In this document: positions 35,595 through 47,131 of the stretch, piece after piece
Layout of the letters: each line of letters starts with the position of its first letter
Position numbering within the stretch: position 1 is the first letter of the stretch
Made by a program: the position numbers and the translations under genes
The notes under the pieces: generated by a model
The model's input: only the letters and a program-made list of their open reading frames with translations
What the model was told of the DNA's origin: nothing
Database searches by the model: none
Origin: Conus ventricosus
Lineage: Eukaryota; Mollusca; Gastropoda; Neogastropoda; Conidae
Assembly: GCA_018398815.1 (NCBI GenBank)
Contig: CM031607.1
Location: 81,870,971 to 81,934,970 of the forward strand
Direction: 5' to 3'
DNA length: 64,000 bases

Positions 35595-36830
35595 GACACG
35601 AGTGATGACGACGACATCAAGCATGATACAATCAACATTTCCAGCGTCTGCAGTGAAGCGTCCACAACGATGGGTGTTGTGGCCCTGGGAAAGACAGGCA
35701 AGACACCGCTTAAGCTGAAAATTGACACCGGGGAATCTGGCACGCTCTTACTCTACAGATATACAGGAATCTACACGATAAGCGTGTTCCATCCAATGTT
35801 ATCACACCTGTCAAGAACACAAAGCTGATGGCGTACAATGGTCAGAAGATTCCCTGCCATGGTAGCCTCGAGCTTGAGCTCAGTCACAAGGGCTAGCTCA
35901 CCAAAGCCAAGTTCTACGTGGTCAACATAGAAGACCCATGCATCATTGGTCTGCTCACTTGTGAAAGGTTGACGTTGGTGACTATCAACTGCAGATAAAT
36001 CAGCACAACAGACGTTTCATCAGTTGAAAGCGTTAAAGCAGGCTTACCCAGGCCAGTTTGACACCCTTGGTGACTTCCGGGATCCAGCCCAGCTATGCAC
36101 CAAACCGGAAGCAGAACCCTCCCTCGGTCCCCCAAACAAAAACTCTGTGCACCTTGAAGAACAGCTGAAAGCAGAGCTGGAGAAAATGGTTAAACAGAGA
36201 GTCACCATAAGGTCAAAGAGCACACGGCCTGGTGCTCCAGCCTAGCCTACTCAGTGAAAAAAGATGGCTCTCTCCGCATCTGTATTGATCCCCAGAAGCT
36301 CAACACAGCCTTGAAATGATGTCCCGACAAAGTTCCTACGCTGAAGAAGATCAACCCTAAGTTCGCTGGATCGTCAGTATTCAGCAAGATGGACGCCAAG
36401 GCAGGACATTGGTCAGTACACCTCGACGAGCCCAGCCAACTGCTGACCACCTTCTGAACGCCCTTCGGACTGCACATATCACATCTTCCAGGCAAGATAT
36501 ATGGATGAGATACTGGAAGACCTCTCAGGGTGGCTGGCATCACAGATGATGTATGCATGCATGGCAAGTATGTGCAGGAGCACGACGACAACTCAGGCGC
36601 CTGATGGAAAGAGCCAGGCAGCACGGGCTTGTGTTTAATTCAGAAAAGTGCAACATCCGCAAAGACGAGATCTCCCTCTTTGGAAATATACACTCCAAGG
36701 ACGGGATTCGCCCAGATCCAGCCAAAATCCAAGGCATCCCAAAACATGCCAATACCTGAGAACAAAGAAGACGCACAGAGTTTCCTCGGCATGATGATTA
36801 TCTGTCGACGTTCATCCCAAACTTCAGCAA
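35595..36830 (+). pseudogene. Gypsy protease and reverse transcriptase
   Basis: The protease active site appears as LKLKIDTGESGTLLL (about 35,710-35,755). RT follows with VKKDGSLRICIDPQKLNTAL (about 36,254-36,315) and FSKMDAKAGHWSVHLDE (about 36,380-36,430). The YxDD box reads ITDD (about 36,538-36,549), so Tyr is replaced and the sequence just before it is shortened. Downstream, VFNSEKCNIRKDEISLFG and IRPDPAKIQGI are the usual post-catalytic blocks. Several stops and frameshifts are present. Confidence 0.85.
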
Positions 36831-36834
36831 GGAG

Positions 36835-37647
36835 TTGCAATCGCTGAGGGAGTTTTTTTTAAAGCACGCACACACAAAGAAACAACCCCTCCCCCCCCCC
36901 CCCCGCCCCCGAAAGACCTCATCCACTGCTTCAACAACCTCAAGAGTTGTTGTCATCAAACCACATGCCTCAATGTCTTCGATCCAAAGAAACCAACAGT
37001 GCTGGAGGTCGACAGTTCAGAAGGGCCTGGCGCAGCCATCATTCAGGATGGATACGCGTTCGCCTTTGCATCCAAGTCACTTGACACCACACAGAGCAAC
37101 TACCGAAACATCAACTGTGAGATGCTGGGTGGTCTTTGGAATCACACGGTTCCACACATACCTCTACGGAAGGCCGTTCAAGGTGATCACGGATCACAAA
37201 CCCTTTGTGATAATTGTGCAGAAACTGCTTCTTAAAGCCCCACCACGTCTTCAGCGCATGCTGCAAAAGACCCAGGGGTACAACTACGAGGTGGGGTATC
37301 GCAGCGGGAAATCTAATACCCTCACGGACACACTGTTCAGACTTCCGTCCAAGGCGGACAAGACGTCCATTGACCTCGACCTCAGTGTGGACGGCCTAGA
37401 TCTATCTGAGGACGAGATTGGCTTCATCATGCTTCACACCCAAGAAGCAGTGCTAGCTGTGCGAAGCCACCAAGACCGACCCCATGCTAAACAACCTGAT
37501 GGAAACCATAGTTCATGGGTGGCTGGACAACATCAAAGCTTTCCGACAGACATCAGATCATACTGGTCATTCAGAGACGAGCTCGCAATCAACGATGGAA
37601 TCATCTTCAAAGGACAAGAAGTCGTTATACCTGAGGCTCTCCGGTAG
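36835..37647 (+). pseudogene. Gypsy RNase H
   Basis: RNase H with VLEVDSSEGPGAAIIQDG (about 37,002-37,055) in one frame. GRPFKVITDHKPF, LKAPPRLQRML and the terminal VGYRSGKSNTLTDTLFRLP block (about 37,293-37,350) follow in the next frame. This is the gypsy RNase H and tether order. A C-rich homopolymer at 36,890-36,910 precedes it. The frame change inside the domain makes it inactive. Confidence 0.85.
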
Positions 37648-38275
37648 GACGTGCAGAGTGAGCTCCTCACCAAAGCCTCGAGAAGATGCGGCTCCTGGCA
37701 AAAGAATATGCGTACTGGCCAAACATCGCAAGAGACATTGGCAAGCAGTCAGGTCATGCGCAACTTGCCAGGAATTCGCGAGCGCAAACCACCGTGAGCC
37801 CCTTCTCCCCCACAACATTCCCAACAGGCCTTGGAGAAAACTAGGAACAGACCTGTTTGAGATTGAAGGCCGCAACTTCCTTCTGATTGCGGACTACTTC
37901 TCAAAGTATCCTATCATGACCCAGATGAGAACCGCATCCTGCCAAGCCATGGCGGAAGAAGTGGAGAAGGTCATTGCCATGCTCGGCTGTCCTGACCAGA
38001 TCGTCAGCGACAACGGTCCACAACACCAAGGATAGCCTTTCAGGGTGCTCATGGACAAATATGGCATCGAGCACGTCACCTTGTCCCCCAGATATCCCCA
38101 ATCAAACGGCTTCATCGAGCGCCAGGTGCAAACGGTCAAGAAGACCATCAAGAAATGCGACAGGAAGGAAAACGTTTCCAGCTTGCCATGCTCAACCTCC
38201 GAGCCACTCTTGTGAACTCCAAGCTCCCATTCTTCCACCGAAATGCTTTTCGGCTGCCCCCTAGCCACCCTCCTG
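37648..38275 (+). pseudogene. Gypsy integrase
   Basis: The zinc-binding part is partly readable (CATCQEFASANHREPL near 37,757). The catalytic core: LGTDLFEIEGRNFLLIADYF (about 37,840-37,900, first Asp), IVSDNGPQ (second Asp, about 38,001) and SPRYPQSNGFIERQVQTVKK (catalytic Glu, about 38,083-38,142). The D, D and E are all present. A stop at about 38,033 and a frameshift near 38,150 break the protein. A final basic C-terminal part is open at 38,243-38,635. Confidence 0.87.
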
Positions 38276-38640
38276 CTCTCGCGGGTAGCGCCACGCGCCG
38301 ATTATCAACAGTATAAGGTGCAGCTGGACGAGAGCCGACAGACTATGAAAATCAATTATGACAAAGACAAATCTGCCTCCAGTGACCTGCTCCTACTCCA
38401 CCCAGGACAGGAAATTCGCATCTTGGACAAGGAAACCAAGACATGGGAGCCAGGACAGGTGGTGAACAAGGCCTCCACTTTCAGGTCATACAACGTCAGA
38501 ACGTACACGGGCAGAAACGTACACGGGCAGAACGCTCCGCCGGAACAGGATCGACCTGTGCGAGCTAGTCAGGCGAAAGGAAAGTACCGGCACGTTCAAG
38601 GCACGAGGCGCACCGACACAGCAGCAGGCCAATGAACCAA

Positions 38641-39045
38641 AGGAGATACTGGTTCCGGGGCAAATCGAAGTCGGCAGGCAGCATGAGCTCCCTCGTTCCT
38701 CAACAGTACACTGGCCGTTGATTTCTGTTCACCTCTCAGACACTCTCCCTAGTTCTGATTCGATATCTGTCAGTTCATTACAGATGTAGGCGTTCAGCTC
38801 TTTCTGTTCCCTCTGCTGTTCTGTCTACTTTTCTTGGTCCCGTGTCCATTCTTCTCTTTGTAGAACGAGAGCTGGCATTATTTCTGCAGCAACATCAGCA
38901 TTGATTAGGTTATCTTTCGTCAGTGTTGATTCTATCCTTGTCAGTGTTGTTTTCTTCAACAGCATTCTGAGGAACAGGACCAGGATTCTGCTCGATGTCT
39001 CCACTTAATAACAGTTTCCACATCATATGCACAGCGTTGGCGACA
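38641..39045. other. Spacer after gypsy relic
   Basis: No LTR or gene was recognised. Confidence 0.4.
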
Positions 39046-39047
39046 CA

Positions 39048-39266
<219 letters not shown>

Positions 39267-39283
39267 CAGATGATTTATTTATA

Positions 39284-40896
39284 TACGGTTCAAAAAAAGT
39301 TAAGGACCAACATTGAGAATGCACAAAAACATTTTTAAAATTCACAAAAATTCAATTGTACTGCCTTTGTGGTCCAACCAAATTGAACCACACGCACAAA
39401 TTGATAGTGAATGCGGCAACTGCAATTTTGTGGCGCACATTTTTCACGCGCCTTGAAAAACACATGTTGGAACTTGTCATTTTTGGAACAAATTCGGGTG
39501 AATTTATGATGTGTTTGGGATCCGAGGAGCATGTTCTGAATCAAAATCATGTGAAGCACGAGCTAAATCAGGCTGTAGGTCATAACGCATGCTCAACCAG
39601 ATGTCTTTAAAAGCTACTGTACTGGCGAAAAATGCAATGCAACAGCATGCCTCCACGTCGAAGACTGAACGAGGTGGATTGAGGGAGAGCAATAGGATGG
39701 CTCCAAGAAGGAGTTGCAGTCCGGGAAGTGGCACGGAGACTTGGGGTATCACACTCTGTTGTTATCAGACTCAGACAACGCTTTCAAGACACAGGAAGAG
39801 TGCAAGAACGACCACGCTCTGGTCAACCCAGAATAACAACACCACGAGAGGACCGATATATTGAAAGGCAGGCCACACAAGAAAGAACAGCAAGTGCAAA
39901 CAACATCAGATGTCGCCTTAGAGATGCCACGAACACTGTTGTCAGTGATCAGACCATACGAAACCGCCTACACGCCGCTAACCTCCGTGCTCGACGACCA
40001 GCCATAAGACCTCGTTTGACTGATGCCCACAGAGCAGCACGTCGAGTATGGTGCATGCAGCACGTGATATGCACACATGAACAGTGGGCTAACGTGATGT
40101 TTACAGACGAGTCGCGGTTCTGCCTGGATCCCACCGATAGACGGAACAGGGTCTGGAGACGCTGTGGGGAGCGTTTTGCAGAAGAAGCTCTCCTGGAAAG
40201 GAACCACTATGGTGGGGGATTCGTTATGATTTGGGGCGGCATAAGCACACACTACAGAACGGCTCTCTACAATGTGGCAGGGAACTTGAATGGTGTTCAC
40301 TACCAAACAGAGATTTTGCAACCCCTGGTGCTGCCAGCCCTTCAACAGCTTGGACCTCAGGCAGTCTTTCAGGACGACAGTGCACGGCCCCATTGCACCA
40401 GAGCAGTAAACACGTTTCTCCAAGCTGCTGGTGTCAACAGAATGCAGTGGCCCGCAAACAGCCCAGACCTGAACCCCATTGAAAATCCTTGGGATGAGCT
40501 GGGCCGGAGACTGCAGCAGTGTCGTCCTCCTCCTGCTAACCTGGGTCAGCTGTTTGAGTCACTCCAGCAGGAGTGGGCTGCTGTCCCCCAGGCCTTTCTG
40601 CGCACACTGGTGAACTCCATGCGACAACGCTGACTTGAATGCCTTGCCAATAACGGGGGACACACACGTTATTGACCATGACATTGAACAAACACTCCTC
40701 CTGTGACTTTCAAATTTGGGGGTGGGGGTGTTTGTACTGCTCTCGATTCCAGTTTGTTGATTCCTCGGACTTGTCATTGTCTTTACACACTTTTCACATA
40801 TTCAATAAATTCATGTTACACTTGGAGATTGATTACTTCCCAACTTTCTTTTTTATAAGTCAGTGAAATGTGGGTCCTTAACTTTTTTTAACAGTA
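39284..40896 (+). mobile_element. Tc1-type DNA transposon
   Basis: A 1,613-bp element with near-identical inverted ends of about 28 bp. The left end starts TACGGTTC then A7 GTTAAGGACC. The right end in reverse complement starts TACTGTT then A7 GTTAAGGACC. TA lies on both sides (39,282-39,283 and 40,897-40,898), the Tc1/mariner target duplication. It carries one transposase gene on the plus strand. Similarity of the two ends and a nearly open ORF suggest a relatively recent insertion. Confidence 0.93.
39647..40633 (+). pseudogene. Tc1-like DD34E transposase, one premature stop
   Basis: Cut-and-paste transposase. An in-frame ATG at 39,647 opens the usual N-terminus, but codon 12 is TGA (39,680-39,682). 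Reading is then open to 40,633. The helix-turn-helix region shows AVREVARRLGVSHSVV and RLRQRFQDTG, followed by a GRPR-like hinge (RPRSGQPR). The catalytic triad is D in FTDESRF, D in VFQDDSARPH and E in NSPDLNPIENPWDEL. I count 34 residues between the last two, so DD34E. A start at 39,728 would give 301 codons but lose the first helix. All catalytic residues are intact, and the only defect I see is the stop. Confidence 0.92.
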
Positions 40897-40904
40897 TATA
40901 ATAG

Positions 40905-43560
40905 CCCAAGGCCCTTAATGAAGGAGTGTGTGAACATTTATAGCACAATAATCATAAGAAATGGAACTGAATCACTGAACAAAATGCAAATCGATGCAGA
41001 AGAAAAATTTCAAGAAATGAAAATTACTCTATACTAAAGGCTTTGAGCAAAAACGATGAAAAAAACGTTTTAAGAACTTCAGTTGAAGCAGATAAACAGA
41101 GTAGGCTCAGTTTAAACAAAGATGGTTGTCTGTAATATTTGGGCTTGACAAACTTTTCTCTCATAATCATGAGAGCTGACAGGATAGGACAAAGTGCAGT
41201 TTGGTTTCTTTTGATTCTTCACATAAAGGATCCATATCCAAAATGATGGATGGCTAATGCAGATATCCCTAATCTGAATTTTGCTGTCACATATTTTAGG
41301 TGCCTGTCTATATCTAAGTTTAAGTATGTTTTCAGGTCATGAACACTGCAAATGTTTCTGTAAAGGTCAAACCTGTTACTGTTATGAATATGATTGGACC
41401 ATTTCTGCCATCTGCAATCAACGAGCCATTGGCGGAAAAAAAAACCTCTTTAATAGAACCAACCTCTTGATTCAGCCAAACAAATCCAAATCCATATTCA
41501 AACAGAGACGTGCTTTGGTCAGCCAGTTACTTTTACCTTTAGTATCTAAGTCATATAACATGCCATATGACTTACTAGGACTTCCGAAGTCTTCCATTTG
41601 TATCGGTTTGAGCCTGTAGCGGATGTATCTGACAGCAGAAACAATCTAAATGGGAAATCGATCAGTTTCACCATACACAAGATCATTTGGTGTTCGTCTT
41701 TCTAGCCCAGAAACCTCTTCAGAGAAATGCTAATAACAGATTAACAATAGATAGCCACCTTTTTCTAGTCCCCATAACTGAAATTGTATTGTACAATTGG
41801 CTGTGACGGAGTATCAAATACTTTTATACTTTTATAATGGCATAAATGAAGAATTATTCAGAATGTATAACATAACTTTTTCATGATGCAAAGCAAATCG
41901 ATTGTTGTCTCACTTGAAATGTCTTTGCACGCACCAACAAAACTCAAGCGTCTTAAGAATAGAATGCCTAAATACTTATTAGCACTGACTTCTGGCAGAG
42001 GAATGCCATCATACACCCACCTTTCTCTAACACTTAAATATTCACCTTTACGAAATACCACGATGTTGCTTTTTTCCATGTTAACTTTCACCAGTAGTGA
42101 TTCAGCAGCTCTGTTCAACATATTCAACTGTGTTTACTTAATAGCAGTTTCAGATATCAAAATAACATCATCGGCTGACAGAAGAATAAACACTTCAAAA
42201 GCGTCGAGCAGCAATTAATAAAGCACCGTGTTTACCATTGCTGATTACATTAAGAGCTAACTCGTGATAAACAAAGAAAATAAGATAGGGTTATAAGCAT
42301 CTTCCTGCTTGACTCCTCTGGAACAATTTACATAGTCAGTAAATTTTTCTCCACAGCGAACCTGGTTCTTGCTCTATCATACATACTTCTAATACATTTA
42401 TAGAGTTTACCTTTAACACCGTTTTTAGCGAGACAGGCGAGAGGATTTTTCTATTAATGGTGTCAAATGCTTTTTCGAAATCGATCAATGCTGAGTATAA
42501 CTTCTTATTATAAGAAAACTGCTTCTGTACAACTGCAAACAAAGTAAACATGCGGTCAAAAGTTGCGTAACCCTTTTTAAAGCCTGCTTGGTGATCACCT
42601 GTGACATTATTTTCCTCTACCCATTTCTGCAGTCTGTTTTTATTGATCATCCTGAAGAGATCACTACTCATATCACAACATAGATCCCTTTGTGATTGAT
42701 AGGGTTATTAACATCATCCTTTTTTATAGACTAGTAAAATAACTGATTCGGTCCAGTTTTGTGGAAACGTACCATTCTCAAATAATGTATGAAGCAGCTT
42801 CATAAACAATTGCAATAGTTGATCAGAACTATGTTTTATTTATTCACCAATAGTGCCATCAGGTGCAGCTGCCTTGCAAATTTTCAGGGTTTTTTTTTTT
42901 ACACGCCAGTAATACTTCTTCTTGTGTAATAAAAAAAAAGTCTATCCATATAACTGTCATCGGTCAAATCGATTGTTTTGCCAACACACGCATTACTAAT
43001 ATCTTATCTGCCTCTAATGGAGCCTGGAAATACTTAAACCATGTCTCAATAGTAATGCTGTTTCTGGGTTGTTCTCTTTTGAAAGAAAATCTCTGAATAG
43101 TATTCTCAAGTTCCTGTTGACAGTTCATACACAATACAAGTCTTTGAAGTACAGAATCATTAAGTCTTTCTCTTTTTTCCTGAATAAATATTTATACTCT
43201 TGCCTTGCAATTGAGTAAGCATTTTTGTCTCTGTTCTCAATGTGCGACAACTGATTTGAAGCAATCTCCTGACTTTTCTTTTACCAGCATTGCACTATGT
43301 ACCACACCAGTCACAGGGAGTGGTACAGCTATTAATACATACACATATTTTCTTAATACAATCTGCACTTTCTCTCATGTGATCATTAAACATGTCTAGT
43401 GCATCTAATAAACTTACAGCAGCATCTCTCTTTGTACGAATTTCATCACTACATAAATGTCGCAAAACAAAGTAGCATATATTTGTTTTCTCCAAATACA
43501 CATTTATATTTCAATCAAGTTTCTCTACATATAATTTCAATATTTCACAATTGAGAAGAT
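40905..43560 (-). mobile_element. LINE relic (family B), minus strand
   Basis: Minus-strand copy related to 32,510-34,632. From right to left: upstream segments in broken frames, then RT with NVTGDHQAGFKKGYATFDR and LYSALIDFEKAFDTINR (42,620-42,455). Next comes the late-RT block NMEKSNIVVFRKGEYLS, IPLPEVSANKYLGILF (42,080-41,950). C-terminal readings with KETKLCPILSALMIMREKF lie near 41,195-41,140. An MSSDLFRMINKNRLQKWVEE start lies at 42,671. Numerous stops. The left edge meets the Tc1 right end. Confidence 0.8.
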
Positions 43561-43780
43561 AAGAAGATAAAGGAAAATGTAAGTAAACTCTGGACAGAAC
43601 AAAGGACAGACCAACAGACACAAATCAAAAACATATACACACACAAAAGAAAAGTATGAATAACTGCCATCCATTCCCATGAAAAAGTATATGTCATTTA
43701 TATATTGATAGTATCCTAGAGTGTCAAGAATTGATTTCTAATGAATACGTAGACATTATGATTACATACTTTTAACTGGC
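43561..43780. other. AT-rich spacer
   Basis: No recognised gene; lies between the LINE relic and the (GT)n array. Confidence 0.4.
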
Positions 43781-43784
43781 TTGG

Positions 43785-43893
<109 letters not shown>

Positions 43894-43894
43894 T

Positions 43895-44847
43895 AAATGA
43901 AACATATATTTTAGTATTTACGTTTCTTCACTTTCAATTAATTCTTTATAATTATGCTAGTCAGTGTCAAACTTTACCATGTTAATGTTAACACGAGCGA
44001 TGTACTTTTCTATTTTAAACATCTCCTTTAATAATCTATTGAGCACATTTACATGAGGAAATTCGTCTTTTAATTTACATTTGTAAATATAGGATTTAGC
44101 GAACAGCAGGATAAAGTTTAACACTCTGTCAGATTTGAAATCTGTGTCGTGTCCAAAACAGTACTATTTTTTCGTATAAAAAGAAGGAGGTTATATATAC
44201 ATCTATGTTTAATTACTTGTTTAAATTGTTTCCGAAAAGCATTCACGTGTATACATTTCCAGAACATATGCTCTATACTGTCTTTTTGTTGCTAACAAAA
44301 TGTACATTTGTTTTCAGATTTGACACCCATGCACATAAGTACTACATCTGTTGGTAGGATTCTATGTATTAATATCATCTGAAGCCACTTCAGCTTTGTT
44401 TCGTGAATCTCTTGCATTAGTTTAAAAGTGTGTTGCCTGTTGATTTCTGAACTCAATTTATAATTCCATTTATGGAAGCATTTTGGTTTTGAATCGTCCT
44501 CTACAAATATATCATAATATAATCGTGCACCTTTTCACCGAATTTAAGATTTCTATAGTTTTAGAATCCTTAGTTTTTTTTCGTTATTTTCCACACGAAT
44601 ATTCAGTGTGTTAACAAAGATTTTTTTTTATAAGTGTAGAAAGTTAATCCATATGTTGTACTTGTCGACGCGTTCAGCATAGGTCAAGTAATTGCCATCT
44701 TCTTTGCACAGATCTCCAATATTACATACATTTTCAGTAATCCGGTCATTCTTATTTAATAAAATACTATTTGTATTTATTCTGTCATCGAAAAATAATG
44801 GCTTTGCTAGAGTTTCAGACAAGTTAGTGGGTTTAACGTTATAGAAA
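43895..44847 (-). mobile_element. L1-clade LINE, 3' part (outer layer of nest)
   Basis: The minus strand encodes an L1-type C-terminal region. It has LSETLAKPLFFDDRIN (about 44,830-44,780), GDLCKEDGNYLTYAERVDKY (about 44,720-44,660), then ETKLKWLQMILIHRILPTD (about 44,405-44,350) and a zinc-knuckle C..C....IEHMFWKC (about 44,300-44,260). The wording parallels the L1 at 5991-6950. Upstream coding resumes at 63,815 after the nested LINE and Polinton. The joined reading there (EAYKKYF then YNVKPTN) is continuous, with GAAA shared at both borders. Confidence 0.83.
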
Positions 44848-45281
44848 AAGTAGAGAGAAACTCGTGGAGAGCGTGGCAGCAGAGAGTCCTCAGAAGAGAA
44901 GCCCCCTTCAAGCAAGTGTTTCGGCCCTTATTTCCTGACACTCTAGGGGGGGGGGGGGGGGAGGTTGGGCCACACGCGGTTCATGACTCCGGATGTCCCT
45001 ATGCTGCCCCCTTTTTTCACATCTTGGGACAAGGCATGGCTGGGATTCGAACCCATGATCATCTGCACATGCTCATTTTCCATATAATGACTCGCACTCT
45101 AACCACTGAGCCACTGGGGCACCTGATATTTGTAGGGAAATTTAAGCCTTATGAAGTTCATTTTTATTCCTCCTTGACCAGATCCAGATTGAACACCTCT
45201 CTGCCGCTTCTGCCATTGCTTTCAGGGCTCTGTTTTTTCCCTCCTTACAACCGAGAGCTGTTTCATGAGGCTGTATGCAGA
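44848..45281 (-). mobile_element. LINE 3' end with tRNA-like tail (copy B, left of Polinton)
   Basis: The reverse complement matches 19,830-20,250. It carries the last LINE codons (MKQLSVV, REKTRALKAMAEAAERCSIW-like wording) and then the tRNA-like A box (TGGCTCAGTGGTTAGAG, about 45,113-45,097) and B box (GGTTCGAATCCC, about 45,056-45,045). About 180 bp of tail follows, ending in GAGTTTCTCTCTAC. It is the downstream half of the LINE cut by the Polinton. The upstream half starts at 61,761. Confidence 0.85.
45277..45281. repeat. Polinton target-site duplication, left (GCAGA)
   Basis: GCAGA also follows the right end at 61,761-61,765. The empty site at about 19,830 has a single GCAGA in GTGCAGACGTT. 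A 6-bp reading (TGCAGA) is possible if the first base of the terminal repeat is shared, which would fit the 6-bp duplications usual for Polintons. Confidence 0.88.
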
Positions 45282-45538
45282 AGAGAATGTAAATATGTGA
45301 GTTCAAGACCACCCATGTGATTTTGCACGAAAACCCCCTTTTTCACATACAAATCACGTCCATCACATGTCGATTTTTGCCAAAATTAACACCCGTTTTA
45401 CAAAAAAATTAACACCTCAAAACTACCAAATATTGACAAAATCAGCACATTAAAACGGGTGTTTCCGTGCAGAATAACATGGGTGATCGTGAACAAACAT
45501 ATTCACATTCTCTTCTAGGAGCATAAAAAATTAAGGGT
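45282..45538 (+). repeat. Polinton left terminal inverted repeat
   Basis: It starts AGAGAATGTAAATATGTGAG and ends near ATAAAAAATTAAGGGT. The reverse complement of 61,506-61,760 matches it along its length with scattered substitutions and one or two indels. The repeat is itself an imperfect palindrome: 45,282-45,331 pairs with 45,464-45,513, and an inner AACACCCGTTTTA pairs with TTAAAACGGGTGTT. Confidence 0.93.
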
Positions 45539-46335
45539 TTATATGGTTTAACCGCCTTCAATCACAGACTGTTCCAAAATCAATATAGCCACCACAGCCG
45601 CAGCCAAAGCCGTGTGCAACGGACTGTGCAAATCGCGTGACAGCTCGCACCTCACGTGTGCGCATTTAACCAATCGAGAGGAGGTATGACGTCATTTCTG
45701 GCCGGGATTGGCGAGGTCCCGGCCAGTTCCAACCGAGACGCCAAGGAGTGAGGACATGCTTTCAGCTCGCCGTTGTTTGAAACCGGTCTGGTCAAAATAG
45801 AGCTTAAATCTTTTAGAAACGAAGCAACGAAAAAGTGAAATGACAGTAAGTGAACTGGACGCTTTTTTACGTAATTTTTTTGTAGATAAACTTGATTATG
45901 AGCTGATTGACGAAGGTTCTTTTTATGAAGCTGAAAATAATGGCTGAAATTACACCTGTTTTACTGAAGGCCGACTATGAGATCAAAGCTGAAAATTGTA
46001 AAACTCTTAGGCAATCTTTGCTTTTAGGCCATTGGCTTGAAAGAACAAAACTGTTTAAAAAAATTTAATCCAAAAGCGTCCTGGAGAATTAAAGCAGTAT
46101 TCTGACTAACTGCTGCGAAAAAATCAACACTAGTTGATGAGGGTAGACACACAATCGACAGGGAGTATGGCGGTGCAGCTATTCTAGAAAATTCGACGTA
46201 TGACGCATAACACAGTTCTGTATTGACTGCCCTGCCATTCCTTTTGGTGGCGTTGTGCTGTGCGGGCGTGTGGTGCTTTTTCTGTGAGAGAGAAGTGTTT
46301 GCCTGTAAAGATTTTGTTTAAACGAAATATTATCT
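45539..46335. other. Polinton 5' leader region without recognised gene
   Basis: GC-richer near 45,590-45,790, then AT-rich. 46,088-46,153 is a direct repeat of 47,066-47,131. No long ORF is present. Confidence 0.5.
46088..46153 (+). repeat. Internal direct repeat, copy 1
   Basis: ATTAAAGC.G.ATTCTG, CTGCTG..AAAAAATCAA.ACTAG and GGGTAGACACACA-like wording matches 47,066-47,131 at roughly 80% or better by eye. Confidence 0.75.
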
Positions 46336-46392
46336 GTGTTGCAAGATAGCATTTCTTTAGAATCAGAGAGAGAACTTGTGTTTGTTAAAAAC

Positions 46393-46953
46393 ATGGCGAG
46401 TCAGGGAAGTGATGTTTTAATGCCTTCTGCCAGTGCTGGAAGTGACGCTACTATTACTGAAGAAATGTGTGAACTGTTGTTATCTTCGCAAGGAAAACTT
46501 TCTGATCAACAGACCAATCTCGTGGAAAAATACATTGTTTATCATGAGGTCATGGCAAAGTTTTTGAGAAATAAATTGAGTGGCGAGCCTTGTTCTCTTC
46601 CCTCAAAGCCAAAAGGAAGCATTTTGTTTTTGTTTCCTCAACAAAAAAAAAACCCGGAACTATCAGTTGGAGATCTTGACAAATATTTGAAAATACAGCT
46701 TTGTGAGCTACCTTCCAAACCATTTGATGAAACCAAAACCTTTGAAACTGTTCAAGAAATGCCCCCCATCTTACCCCGGGCTTGTTATCAGTGAAAGATA
46801 GTGAAAAGAATTCTCTTTTAGGCTCTTTTTTTTTTAGGGCACTGGCTTCAGAAAGCAAAGACAATTTTGAAACAGTCAAAAACAAAAAATGGGAGTCCTA
46901 TCTGAAAGAAGATTTGCTGGTTGAGCCAACTCTTTGCAAGAAAAATAATTGAA
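46393..46953 (+). pseudogene. Polinton unidentified ORF, frameshifted
   Basis: An ATG at 46,393 in an AACATGG context opens 134 codons (MASQGSDVLMPSASAGS...) to 46,794. The next frame continues without a stop from 46,791 to about 46,952 (DSEKNSLLGSFF...LKEDLLVEPTLCKK), so one frameshift near 46,790 probably splits a gene of about 185 residues. It is Ser/Lys/Glu-rich with no transmembrane segment. I do not recognise the family. It is the first gene inside the left terminal repeat and is bracketed by the 66-bp direct repeat. Confidence 0.5.
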
Positions 46954-47065
46954 TTGTCATTTTTTTTTTTATTCTTATCCAAAATTTTCACAAACTCGCG
47001 TTTTCTTTCAATGGGTTATACAACAAACGAAAATTGGAACGTGGTTTTCGAGAGCTTGGCAAATC

Positions 47066-47131
47066 GATTAAAGCGGCATTCTGCTAGCTGCTGTAAAAAA
47101 AATCAATACTAGTCTATGAGGACAGGCACAC
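47066..47131 (+). repeat. Internal direct repeat, copy 2
   Basis: Second copy of the repeat at 46,088-46,153. The two bracket the unidentified first gene. Confidence 0.75.

Larger units (their letters stand above)
34798..38640 (+). mobile_element. Ty3/gypsy LTR retrotransposon relic (gag-pol)
   Basis: Internal region of a Ty3/gypsy-type element in canonical order: gag, zinc knuckle, protease, RT, RNase H, integrase. It holds many frameshifts and stops. I could not identify LTRs on either side. The left edge lies just after (CA)n and pyrimidine-rich sequence, and the right edge fades into unrecognised sequence near 38,650. The LTRs may be deleted or too diverged to see by eye. Confidence 0.88.
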
